Positions 15,109 to 20,679 of a stretch of 20,679 nt of DNA are shown one piece after another. The position numbers and the translations under genes are program-made. The notes beneath the pieces were generated by a model. It saw only the letters and a program-made list of their open reading frames with translations. It had not been told where the DNA came from and ran no database searches. This DNA is from a virus, in the IMG/VR virus record IMGVR_UViG_3300032356_000014, positions 1-20,679 of that record. One strand, 5' to 3'. The stretch's first letter is position 1. Each line of letters begins with the position of its first letter.

Positions 15109-15983
15109 TATTCGTGCTCCTGGCAGTCGAAGCAGACCGCGCCCGTATCGGTGTCGCTGCCATCGCCGGAATCCTGCGGGAATCGGATAACCAAATCTAG
15201 GCCGCTTACGAGGGACAAGTGAATCGTCCCGTCGGCTTCTATCATCCCGGCGTGCCCGCTTTCCATTGCACGGAAGCTCTTCGACCCTCCTGAGATGCTT
15301 CTTGGTTGAATCTCTTCGCCGACGCCATCGATGCGGCCGATGCCTATGACATTCAGCGTGCCTATCGGATTGGCTATTGTGACAAGCCGTTCGCGCCGCA
15401 ATACATCCAGCCGAACTCCATCGGCCAGCGTGACCGTGTATCTCCCGTCAGCGGCGAGAGTCGGCTCCACGTCGTGGGGCAGCCCCTCGATACCGCAAGC
15501 ATCGTGCGTAACAGTTATGGCATCGTTCACCAGACTAAGCTCCGTGCCGCCCGGCAGAGAGACCTTTCCCGCGCGCGACGGGGCGACCGGCTTTGATACG
15601 CCGTCTTCGCCGACGGAGACCATTCCTCCGTCCGGCAGGACTCTGAGAAACGACCCGTCCGAAAACGAGAACAACCTGCCGCCGTCGGGAAGATCCCGAA
15701 TGGTTGTGCCAGTGGGAACCGACCGGAAGGGATGCGCATCCGCATCGTCGTCGAGTCTGCGCAGATACTGGGCGGCGCTTTGTTCGTGCAGGGCAAGAAC
15801 CCGCTGCGCCTCCTTGCGCATCATTTCGGAGGTGGCAAAGCTCTGCTCCAGAAGCACGCGTATCGCGTGCACCTCATCCCTGACCTCAGCAACAACTCCG
15901 GCCAGGGCCATAAGCTCGTAGTGGTTCTCGGACGAGCTTGTCTGTTCGATTATGAGTTGCGGATCGCCGCCTACACCTGCCAT
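15108..15983 (-). CDS. Coiled-coil plus DGG-repeat protein with terminal CxxC (possible spike-associated protein)
   Basis: This 291-residue protein is in the spike region. Residues 20-80 form a helical, coiled-coil-like part (ALAGVVAEVRDEVHAIRVLL). From 90 on come short beta repeats built on LPDGGRLFSFSDG and LRVLPDGGMVSVGEDG, then LPGGTELSLVNDAITVTHDA and LADGRYTVTLADGVRLDVLR-like strands. This looks like a narrow beta-helix or spike-type fold. The last residues carry CFDCQEHE (284-291), a CxxC with acidic/His tail similar to that in the gpV-like protein. ATG at 15983 is one base after the previous stop. A longer frame starts at 16007 but overlaps that gene. Function unknown; position between the Ig-like proteins and gp25 suggests a needle or baseplate spike partner. 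Confidence 0.75.
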   Translation of the reverse strand: MAGVGGDPQLIIEQTSSSENHYELMALAGVVAEVRDEVHAIRVLLEQSFATSEMMRKEAQRVLALHEQSAAQYLRRLDDDADAHPFRSVPTGTTIRDLPDGGRLFSFSDGSFLRVLPDGGMVSVGEDGVSKPVAPSRAGKVSLPGGTELSLVNDAITVTHDACGIEGLPHDVEPTLAADGRYTVTLADGVRLDVLRRERLVTIANPIGTLNVIGIGRIDGVGEEIQPRSISGGSKSFRAMESGHAGMIEADGTIHLSLVSGLDLVIRFPQDSGDGSDTDTGAVCFDCQEHE

Positions 15984-15984
15984 C

Positions 15985-16716
15985 TCAGTACCACCACTTT
16001 GGAACAAGTCTTATATTGCCGACATACCAGCCGTCGAACATCTGATATAGCGCGTCTTTAGTATCCCAAACAAACCGCACCGTGACGCTTCGTCCTATGA
16101 ACTCCCACAGGTCGATCCGCTCGGTTCGCCTGGGGATTACGCAGGGCTGGTTCCAGGCCGGGTAGATCACTGGCGGCGGATTGAAGTTGCGTTTCCAGCG
16201 GTTGTCGAAATAGATGTCCAGGCAGTCGTGATTGTGAGCGCCGAAGCTCTCAATCGCGCCCCAGACGTCGAAGTACATCCAGTAGTGCCTGTCGAGATCG
16301 AGCGTAAGCGCGAGTTCCCCTTGGACACGGATGTTGCATCCCCACCGGTCGAACCAGTCGGTGAAGTACTTGAAGTGCCAGACTCCACCGCCAAGCTTCT
16401 CTACATAGCCGGTCTCGGTGATATCTCTCACGACTGACGGCCCCTGCTCACGGTAGACATCGACCTGCAGATAGCGCCGAGAAACTACAGAGCCATCCCG
16501 GATTGCCTCCGCGACTATGACCGCCGCGCCAGACAGCGATCCATACGTAAGCACGCCGTTGGAGACAGCGGCGATGTTGGTATCAGACGAATAGAGCGAT
16601 ACTTCACCCTCCGGGCTTCCAACCACATCCAGTTGCACGGACTTTGCCTGCTGGTCATAGGGATGGATGATTGCCTGCGGGCGAATGTCCCAGTAGACGA
16701 CTCTTGATTCACTCAT
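15985..16716 (-). CDS. Ig-like (BIG_2-type) tail protein with a C-terminal Trp-rich domain
   Basis: This 243-residue protein starts MSESRVVYWDIRPQAIIHP. Residues 20-88 follow the BIG_2 pattern, with YSSDTNIAAVSNGVLTYGSL and GAAVIVAEAIRDGS. From about 110 a second domain is rich in aromatic residues: GVWHFKYFTDWFDRWGCNIR, DRHYWMYFDVWGAIESFGAH and DIYFDNRWKRNFNPPPV. Its look is that of a beta-sandwich carbohydrate- or surface-binding module, though no binding residues are assigned. ATG at 16716 is one base beyond the stop of the shorter Ig-like protein; no strong SD is seen. A longer frame to 16824 would lie inside that gene. Its role is probably a baseplate or spike decoration. Confidence 0.75.
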   Translation of the reverse strand: MSESRVVYWDIRPQAIIHPYDQQAKSVQLDVVGSPEGEVSLYSSDTNIAAVSNGVLTYGSLSGAAVIVAEAIRDGSVVSRRYLQVDVYREQGPSVVRDITETGYVEKLGGGVWHFKYFTDWFDRWGCNIRVQGELALTLDLDRHYWMYFDVWGAIESFGAHNHDCLDIYFDNRWKRNFNPPPVIYPAWNQPCVIPRRTERIDLWEFIGRSVTVRFVWDTKDALYQMFDGWYVGNIRLVPKWWY

Positions 16717-16717
16717 A

Positions 16718-17026
16718 TTAGGAGACCGCAATCTCGCTTGCGGCCGCGACCACCTCCGCGATGACATAACGCGCGCTCGTTCTGTCTTCCGAATCGTAAG
16801 CCACAATGACCGTCGAGCCGACATTCAGCCCGAGAGTGACAAGGCCGTTCACATCGACGGTGGCCACTATCTCGTCAGCAGATTGGAACTGGACAGTTCC
16901 CCTTGGAAGGCCACGAACCGACAGTGGAACCACCGTCCCCAGCGGACTCTTTGAGACCTTGATTGTCTTCGGGAACACATCCCAATACTGAACCTGATCC
17001 ACGCTCACCTCAGTTGTCTCCCACAT
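16718..17026 (-). CDS. Single Ig-like (BIG_2-type) tail protein
   Basis: This 102-residue protein is one Ig-like domain. VQYWDVFPKTIKVSKSPLGT (12-31) is followed by VQFQSADEIVATVDVNGLVT (45-64) and LGLNVGSTVIVAYD, the BIG_2 strand pattern. It parallels the N-terminal 90 residues of the next gene, including the YWD(V/I) motif, so the two look like duplicates, one with an added C-terminal domain. The start is taken at the ATG at 17026, which overlaps the PAAR gene by 17 bases. GTG codons in the same frame a few residues later are alternatives behind GAGGTG. Likely exposed on the particle near the spike. Confidence 0.75.
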   Translation of the reverse strand: MWETTEVSVDQVQYWDVFPKTIKVSKSPLGTVVPLSVRGLPRGTVQFQSADEIVATVDVNGLVTLGLNVGSTVIVAYDSEDRTSARYVIAEVVAAASEIAVS

Positions 17027-17273
17027 TCAGGCTGCCGCTCAATATCACCGCGCCGCATCCCGCGATGTCACCCAGCCTTGCGTTCGGCCTGCCGTCCGTC
17101 GCCGTATCCAGGCTTCCGGTAACGATGGGGGTGACGCCGTGCCCCGGTATCGGGCAGACGTGCACGTCGCACATGCGAGCGACCGGCCTGCCGTTCACGA
17201 ACGCAGTTATCGATCCAGTGATGATCGTTCCGCCGTGGCTGGAGACGTCGCCCAGTCTTGCCTGTGGTCGCAT
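17010..17273 (-). CDS. PAAR-domain spike tip protein
   Basis: This 87-residue protein shows repeats ARLGDVSSHGGTIITGSITA (5-24), then VNGRPVARMCDVHVCPIPGH and GVTPIVTGSLDTATDGRPNA, then RLGDIAGCGAVILSGS. These are three PAAR-type units: (P/A)AR.GD, GG.I..GS, NG.P.AR and CP..GHG. His13, Cys40, His45 and Cys73 are possible zinc ligands of the sharp tip, by analogy with known PAAR proteins. The length matches stand-alone PAAR tips that cap gpV/VgrG spikes. ATG at 17273 follows GGAAGG and lies three bases after the coiled-coil membrane gene. No effector domain is attached. Confidence 0.95.
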   Translation of the reverse strand: MRPQARLGDVSSHGGTIITGSITAFVNGRPVARMCDVHVCPIPGHGVTPIVTGSLDTATDGRPNARLGDIAGCGAVILSGSLNVGDN

Positions 17274-17276
17274 TCT

Positions 17277-17654
17277 TCAGCGCCTTCCGAAGTAGTTGAT
17301 GACCGCGCTTATGATGCCGCTCACTATCCCGCCGATGGTCACAACCAACCCTGCGATCTTCCACATCGTATCGACGCCAACCTTGCCGCCAAGCCCAGTG
17401 TTGAGTTCCCTGATCTGTTCCGCGTGCCGGGAAAGCTCATCGTTTATGCCCCGGACGATCAGCTCGACGTTCTCCTTATCGGACTTCTTCTCGATCTCTC
17501 GCTCGATGTGTTCCAGACGGTTTTGTATATCCCGCCTATGGTCTTCGAGTATCGAGCGGAACTCGGCCCGCCATGCGTCGAAGGTCTTCGCGAGAAGCCT
17601 TTCGCTTTCCACCCAGCCGCACTTCGTCGGGCCCTGGCGCTGGCTATCATTCAC
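17277..17654 (-). CDS. Coiled-coil membrane protein between spike and PAAR genes
   Basis: This protein of about 125 residues has a long charged helical region (EFRSILEDHRRDIQNRLEHI, EREIEKKSDKENVELIV). It then has one hydrophobic segment near the C-terminus (IAGLVVTIGGIVSGIISAVI) ending NYFGRR. That layout resembles XhlA-like or other holin-associated small membrane proteins. The start is assigned to GTG at 17654, because AAGGAGAGGA ends just upstream at SD distance. An in-frame ATG at 17675 overlaps the gpV stop as ATGA and is an alternative, adding seven residues. No family is certain. Position between gpV and PAAR is unusual for a lysis gene, so a particle-linked role is possible. Confidence 0.75.
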   Translation of the reverse strand: MNDSQRQGPTKCGWVESERLLAKTFDAWRAEFRSILEDHRRDIQNRLEHIEREIEKKSDKENVELIVRGINDELSRHAEQIRELNTGLGGKVGVDTMWKIAGLVVTIGGIVSGIISAVINYFGRR

Positions 17655-17671
17655 GGATTCCTCTCCTTGAG

Positions 17672-18697
17672 TCATGGGTTGATGAGCACCTTTCCGGTCG
17701 AGCGCACGACGATATGTCCGGTCGCTCCGTCCATGATCACCTTGCTTCCCGTCCTGTCTTTGAGCCTGATCTGTTCACCACCCGCTGAGGAGATGACTCG
17801 CACCTCCTGCGTGCCACCTAGCCCCCAAATGCCGATGCTCTCTCGGCCCTTGGTCGTGTCGATCAGTATCTTCTGCCAGCGCGATCGGGTCTTGTCGCAG
17901 GAGACGATATGAATCTTCTCCCTATCCTGCCACGCCTCAAGTCGAAGGAACTGGCGGCAGGCGTCCGTCACTTGAACAAACGCTTTGCCGCCTTTGATAT
18001 CCCGCGCGATATCGATCTGTTGACCGCCCGAACCAGCACCCGCTTGGCCGTCGCCCTCGCTTGACGCAAAATCGTGCGCCCCGCGCCGCCTAGAATTCGC
18101 AACCTGGACCTCCCTCTTGACCGGGCAGTGCATGTGCAGGATCTGGCCTGCCCTGTCTATGATCTTCAGAAACTCCTCTTCGTCCCGGTCGTCCATCACT
18201 ATGGTGTGGCCGGTCTCCGTCTTGACGAGCACCTTCCTGCGTGGGCAGTAGAATGGCGGATGAGCGTGGAACTTGCCGTGCTCCTTGTTGTCGGCCGAAT
18301 CCGAGGCATGCTCGTTCTTGTCTTCGCAGTCAAGGCAGGTCGCACTTGAGCAGAGCCGTTTTGACTCCTCGGGCTGTTCGCCTGGGTTGGACTTCGCGAG
18401 CCACACGCCTGTCCAGATAGGATACTGGAGATCACCGCCCTCGAACTCCGCCCAGACGCTAGCTCCCTCTTCGGGCACGAGGAACGTGCCGACATCGTCG
18501 TTGCCTCCGTATGGAAAGCAAGGCCACGCCCAGTCCGACCAGTTCTCCTCGCCAAAACCAAGCACAGCGGGAATCTCAAGTTTGAGCCTGCCGAGCCGCT
18601 CGGGATCGTTGTTGTCCCGAACGAAGGCGCGATACTTGCCGTACCACTTGTCCTTGTAGCGTTCCTCGTGCTGTTCGTCCTGGAAGGGAAGCGCCAC
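17672..18697 (-). CDS. gpV/gp5-like baseplate spike (OB fold, Phage_base_V) with Cys/His-rich insert
   Basis: This 341-residue protein opens with a gp5/VgrG-type OB-fold: GKYRAFVRDNNDPERLGRLK (20-39), FPYGGNDDVGTFLVPEEGAS (61-80) and VWAEFEGGDLQYPIWTGVWL (81-100). Residues 116-151 form an insert rich in Cys and His (C116, C121, C124, H130, H140, H144, H146, C151). The rest includes VLVKTETGHTIVMDD, IHIVSCDKTRSRWQKILID and a short beta-prism tail RVISSAGGEQIRLKDRTGSK, ending VVRSTGKVLINP, which would carry the PAAR tip. GTG at 18697 directly follows the TAA of the membrane protein, with AGGGG upstream. It forms the central puncturing spike with the gpD-like hub. No lysozyme domain is seen. Confidence 0.88.
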   Translation of the reverse strand: MALPFQDEQHEERYKDKWYGKYRAFVRDNNDPERLGRLKLEIPAVLGFGEENWSDWAWPCFPYGGNDDVGTFLVPEEGASVWAEFEGGDLQYPIWTGVWLAKSNPGEQPEESKRLCSSATCLDCEDKNEHASDSADNKEHGKFHAHPPFYCPRRKVLVKTETGHTIVMDDRDEEEFLKIIDRAGQILHMHCPVKREVQVANSRRRGAHDFASSEGDGQAGAGSGGQQIDIARDIKGGKAFVQVTDACRQFLRLEAWQDREKIHIVSCDKTRSRWQKILIDTTKGRESIGIWGLGGTQEVRVISSAGGEQIRLKDRTGSKVIMDGATGHIVVRSTGKVLINP

Positions 18698-19009
18698 TTA
18701 GATGCCCCTGAATATCTCTCGAACGATCTTCCAGCCGCTCTTTGGAGGGGACTTCTTCGGGTCGGCCTTAGCCACGGAATCCCTAAGAGCGTCCTTGGCT
18801 GCTGCGGTAAGACCAAGCTCTGTCCTGGCGACACCGGACTTCACCTCGTGAGCGCCAATACGCTCGATGACGCCGACAACCGCGTCGAGCGCGGCTGCCT
18901 GCGCCTTGCCCCATGCCGTCAGCTTGACGACCGCGATGAGCGCGACGAGAAAGGCCACAAGAACCTCACGGTTCTCCAGCACGAACCTGACTACCTGATC
19001 TATCTGCAT
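18698..19009 (-). CDS. Small membrane protein between hub and spike genes
   Basis: This 103-residue protein starts MQIDQVVRFVLENREVLVAF, followed by a single hydrophobic segment (VLVAFLVALIAVVKLTAWG, about 16-34) and an amphipathic region with AALDAVVGVIERIGAHEVKS. It ends in a Lys-rich tail, KADPKKSPPKSGWKIVREIF. The ATG at 19009 follows AGGAGGT, a strong SD, 16 bases after the gpD stop. One membrane helix with a basic C-terminus resembles small phage holins or particle-associated membrane proteins, but no family can be named. It is placed inside the hub/spike genes rather than in a lysis block. Confidence 0.7.
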   Translation of the reverse strand: MQIDQVVRFVLENREVLVAFLVALIAVVKLTAWGKAQAAALDAVVGVIERIGAHEVKSGVARTELGLTAAAKDALRDSVAKADPKKSPPKSGWKIVREIFRGI

Positions 19010-19025
19010 TTACCTGACCTCCTGA

Positions 19026-20348
19026 TTAGTTGCTGAGTACCTTGCCTGTGTTGGCGTCGATTCGGACCATCTTCGGCTTCGGTTTCACCGGCTTTGCGGT
19101 TTGGGATTGCCTGACCTGAGTCGCAGACCCTGCTCGGATCACAGCGCGTTTCTTTGGCTGTCGAGGAGCTTCGTATTCGTTCTTTTTGACCTTGACCTCA
19201 GCCGCCTTGGCTCCAGCGCCTTTGCCGAGTGCGTTGCGCTTGAGCTTTAACTCGCAGGAATAGCCGTCACCGAAGATGTGCCGGACGGAAGTGCAGTAGT
19301 AAGCGCCGGAGAACTTCCGTCCCACTCCGCGAATCTCGATGTTCTGCTTTGCGTGAAGAGTCGGAATGCCGATGGTGACAGCGGTCGCTTCCACCTGCCG
19401 AAGCTCGGCTTCTTTGAAGTGCCCCTCGGCTTTATCCTGAGCCGGTTCCTGACGAGGCTCCTCGTAAAAGCCCTCTGACCGCTCGAAGCTCTGAGCAATC
19501 TTGCCGGATTCCTGCTTGCGGAACTTGCCTTCGCCGGTATTGCCGTCGGCAAGATATGTCTTCTTTCCTAGCGACGTCCGGCCGGAAGTGGTCGCGTTGT
19601 TGGCCGCATGTTCGACGTGTGCTTTCTTGCGTGGATCGACGCCGACTGCCCTCGTCTCCGTCCCTGCGCCTTTCACACCCTGCGATTGGGTGGAGGGAGT
19701 GAACGACCGCAGCACGCCCTCGCGGTCGGTGAAGTACTCCAACGCCATCGCCGCGCGCGATTCGAGCTTCCTTGGATGGAAGTGCAGCTCGTCATCTTGG
19801 ACATAGAACACATAGCCCGTGACTCCCTTGCCGTCACTGTCACGGCTCTTGGCCGCCATGGTTTTCAGAAACTGGGCGTCGGAAAGATTGCCCTGCGCCA
19901 CACGCAAGTGTCTGCCGACGGTCTTTGTCACCACAGGAGTCAACCCATGCTCTGCCGCGATCTCCGAGTACAGAATCCCGGGAGCGGGCTTCTGCCAGAT
20001 TCGCTGAATCTGCTTGCCCGCGAGCTTGTGCCCCTTGTCGAAAGCCTTGATCTTGATCGTCGGCTCGCCGGTCTCCGGGAAATCGTAGTCTATCTCCTTG
20101 ATGACGGCGATCTTCCTTGGCGATAGGTCATCGACATAGCCGAACCGGGCGGCAATCTCGTTACCTTCCTGAAACAGCGGATCGTCCACGAACTGGAGAT
20201 ACCGGTCCGTGATGGTAATCTCCATCACGTCCATCTCCTCTTCGTTATCCTCGAAGACAAACGAGGTTATCTCGTGGGTGATGTCCTTGGAGAGCCGCTT
20301 GCCCTCGATCTCTATGATGAATGTGGGCTGATAGTCATCCAGTTGCAT
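19026..20348 (-). CDS. gpD/gp27-like baseplate hub protein
   Basis: This 440-residue protein has MQLDDYQPTFIIEIEGKRLS followed by TSFVFEDNEEEMDVMEITIT, the beginning of the late control D/gp27 fold. It continues with FGYVDDLSPRKIAVIKEIDY (69-88), KAFDKGHKLAGKQIQRIWQK, a LysM-like ILYSEIAAEHGLTPVV, and KQNIEIRGVGRKFSGAYYCT near residue 340. A Lys/Pro-rich tail follows (PRQPKKRAVIRAG to KVLSN), which is unusual and might bind DNA or membranes. gpD trimers form the hub that gpV plugs into. The ATG at 20348 is the first gene of the minus-strand block. Its SD is poor: GGAGG is 18 bases away and the near sequence is CCGGCG. Confidence 0.88.
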   Translation of the reverse strand: MQLDDYQPTFIIEIEGKRLSKDITHEITSFVFEDNEEEMDVMEITITDRYLQFVDDPLFQEGNEIAARFGYVDDLSPRKIAVIKEIDYDFPETGEPTIKIKAFDKGHKLAGKQIQRIWQKPAPGILYSEIAAEHGLTPVVTKTVGRHLRVAQGNLSDAQFLKTMAAKSRDSDGKGVTGYVFYVQDDELHFHPRKLESRAAMALEYFTDREGVLRSFTPSTQSQGVKGAGTETRAVGVDPRKKAHVEHAANNATTSGRTSLGKKTYLADGNTGEGKFRKQESGKIAQSFERSEGFYEEPRQEPAQDKAEGHFKEAELRQVEATAVTIGIPTLHAKQNIEIRGVGRKFSGAYYCTSVRHIFGDGYSCELKLKRNALGKGAGAKAAEVKVKKNEYEAPRQPKKRAVIRAGSATQVRQSQTAKPVKPKPKMVRIDANTGKVLSN

Positions 20349-20475
20349 CGCCGGTTATCCAAGTGTCCTCCACTTGATATTTACTGGCGGGAGAAGCGGC
20401 GTGCCGGGATTCTTTGGTGCAATCGCAAGCACCGACTCATCATCTACGGCGGGTAACTTCTGCTTAATGCTGAGC

Positions 20476-20504
20476 TTGACGAAGTGATGTTGGAAGCGTA
20501 AGAT
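20476..20504 (+). promoter_or_regulatory. Probable sigma70-type promoter for the secreted protein gene
   Basis: TTGACG at 20476-20481 is five of six to the -35 consensus. It is followed after exactly 17 bases by TAAGAT at 20499-20504, four of six to TATAAT. A start near 20511 would give an untranslated leader of about 80 bases. It is the best match in the intergenic region and lies on the strand of the downstream gene. Confidence 0.55.
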
Positions 20505-20514
20505 GCCAGTCAGG

Positions 20515-20550
20515 CGGGCATAAGGCTGATCGGCCTGTAAATAACGCCCG
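20515..20550 (+). promoter_or_regulatory. Hairpin in the 5' leader of the secreted protein gene
   Basis: CGGGC (20515-20519) can pair with GCCCG (20546-20550), enclosing a smaller AGGC/GCCT stem (20523-20526 with 20533-20536). It lies just after the predicted transcription start. It does not match a riboswitch I know, and could be a leader structure or chance. Confidence 0.3.
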
Positions 20551-20589
20551 GGGAGGTAACAGTGTAGCCAAACAGAAAGGAGCAACATC

Positions 20590-20679
20590 ATGATTCGTGC
20601 AACCAGAACAGTGTCGTTAGGGTTTCTGCTGCTCGTGCTCTTGGGATTCGCGGTTGGTGCTCACGCAGCCCCGGCCCAA
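20590..20679 (+). CDS. Secreted or surface protein, N-terminal signal peptide (runs off the window)
   Basis: ATG at 20590 follows AAAGGAG (20576-20582) at seven bases and reads to the end of the window without a stop (30 codons). It encodes MIRATRTVSLGFLLLVLLGF, then AVGAHAAPAQ. This is a textbook Sec signal peptide: a basic start, a hydrophobic core of about 15 residues, and an AHA-A type cleavage site near residue 26. The promoter upstream supports independent expression. It is the only clear plus-strand gene and is probably a host-type gene flanking the tail locus. Its mature function is not visible here. Confidence 0.8.
   Translation, partial: MIRATRTVSLGFLLLVLLGFAVGAHAAPAQ

Larger units (their letters stand above)
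20349..20589. other. Divergent intergenic region
   Basis: These 241 bases separate the minus-strand hub gene from a plus-strand secreted-protein gene. A minus-strand open frame of 78 codons runs across it, but it has no SD, starts inside the other gene's start codon and shows codon use unlike its neighbours, so it is not called. A plus-strand promoter and a 5' untranslated hairpin are listed separately. No minus-strand promoter was recognised here. Confidence 0.6.

Noticed and set aside
20355-20591. 78-codon minus-strand frame upstream of the hub gene
   Set aside because: No SD, its start overlaps the start codon of the divergent gene, third-base composition differs from neighbours, and no LysM or other tail motif is visible.
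1-20679. CRISPR array, tRNA, attachment sites, integrase or insertion sequence
   Set aside because: No direct-repeat array, tRNA cloverleaf, recombinase or transposase motif was seen. The intron is the only mobile element supported.

Overview
The window is almost entirely one minus-strand gene block read from about 20.35 kb down to 1 kb. It encodes the baseplate and fibre half of a contractile (myovirus-like) tail, followed by an accessory enzyme cassette. The sequence is GC-rich, with Shine-Dalgarno (SD) led starts, frequent GTG and TTG starts and many ATGA or short overlaps. This looks like a prophage, tailocin or related contractile-injection locus in a bacterial chromosome. The host phylum cannot be told from the sequence. 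The only clear plus-strand gene starts at the extreme right end: a secreted protein of host type with a signal peptide, an SD and a likely sigma70 promoter. It suggests that the tail operon begins at 20348 and that 20349-20589 is a divergent intergenic region.

Tail module, in order of transcription: gpD-like hub (20348-19026); small membrane protein (19009-18698); gpV/gp5-like spike with an OB fold and a Cys/His-rich insert (18697-17672); coiled-coil membrane protein (17654-17277); PAAR tip (17273-17010); two Ig-like (BIG_2-type) proteins sharing a YWD motif (17026-16718 and 16716-15985); a coiled-coil plus DGG-repeat protein ending in CxxC (15983-15108); gp25/gpW (15108-14656); gpJ (14663-13251); gpI/TIGR02242-like (13254-12568). 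Four to five unassigned probable virion proteins follow (12519-9581), including a 44-residue gene. Then come a tail-collar-like protein (9568-9035), a 1203-residue DUF4815-type protein with fn3-like and IPT/TIG-like regions (9025-5414), and a small helical protein (5402-5130). Sheath, tube, chaperone, tape measure and LysM genes are not in the window.

Accessory cassette, 4966-244: an Amidoligase_2-type COOH-NH2 ligase, a DUF5049-like small protein, a class II glutamine amidotransferase and a gamma-glutamylcyclotransferase (AIG2/GGCT fold). All are translationally coupled. Together they look like a gamma-glutamyl or amide transfer system.

The amidoligase gene is split by a group II intron of 2297 nt (about 4191-1895, minus strand) that carries an LtrA-like reverse transcriptase without the HNH endonuclease domain. 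Domain V (1991-1958) and the 3' end are clear. Joining 4192 to 1894 gives an uninterrupted 312-residue amidoligase with a GTG codon at the junction. The inferred 5' end reads GGGCG rather than the usual GTGYG, which is a notable oddity. After the cassette, the window ends inside a small hydrophobic protein (117-1).
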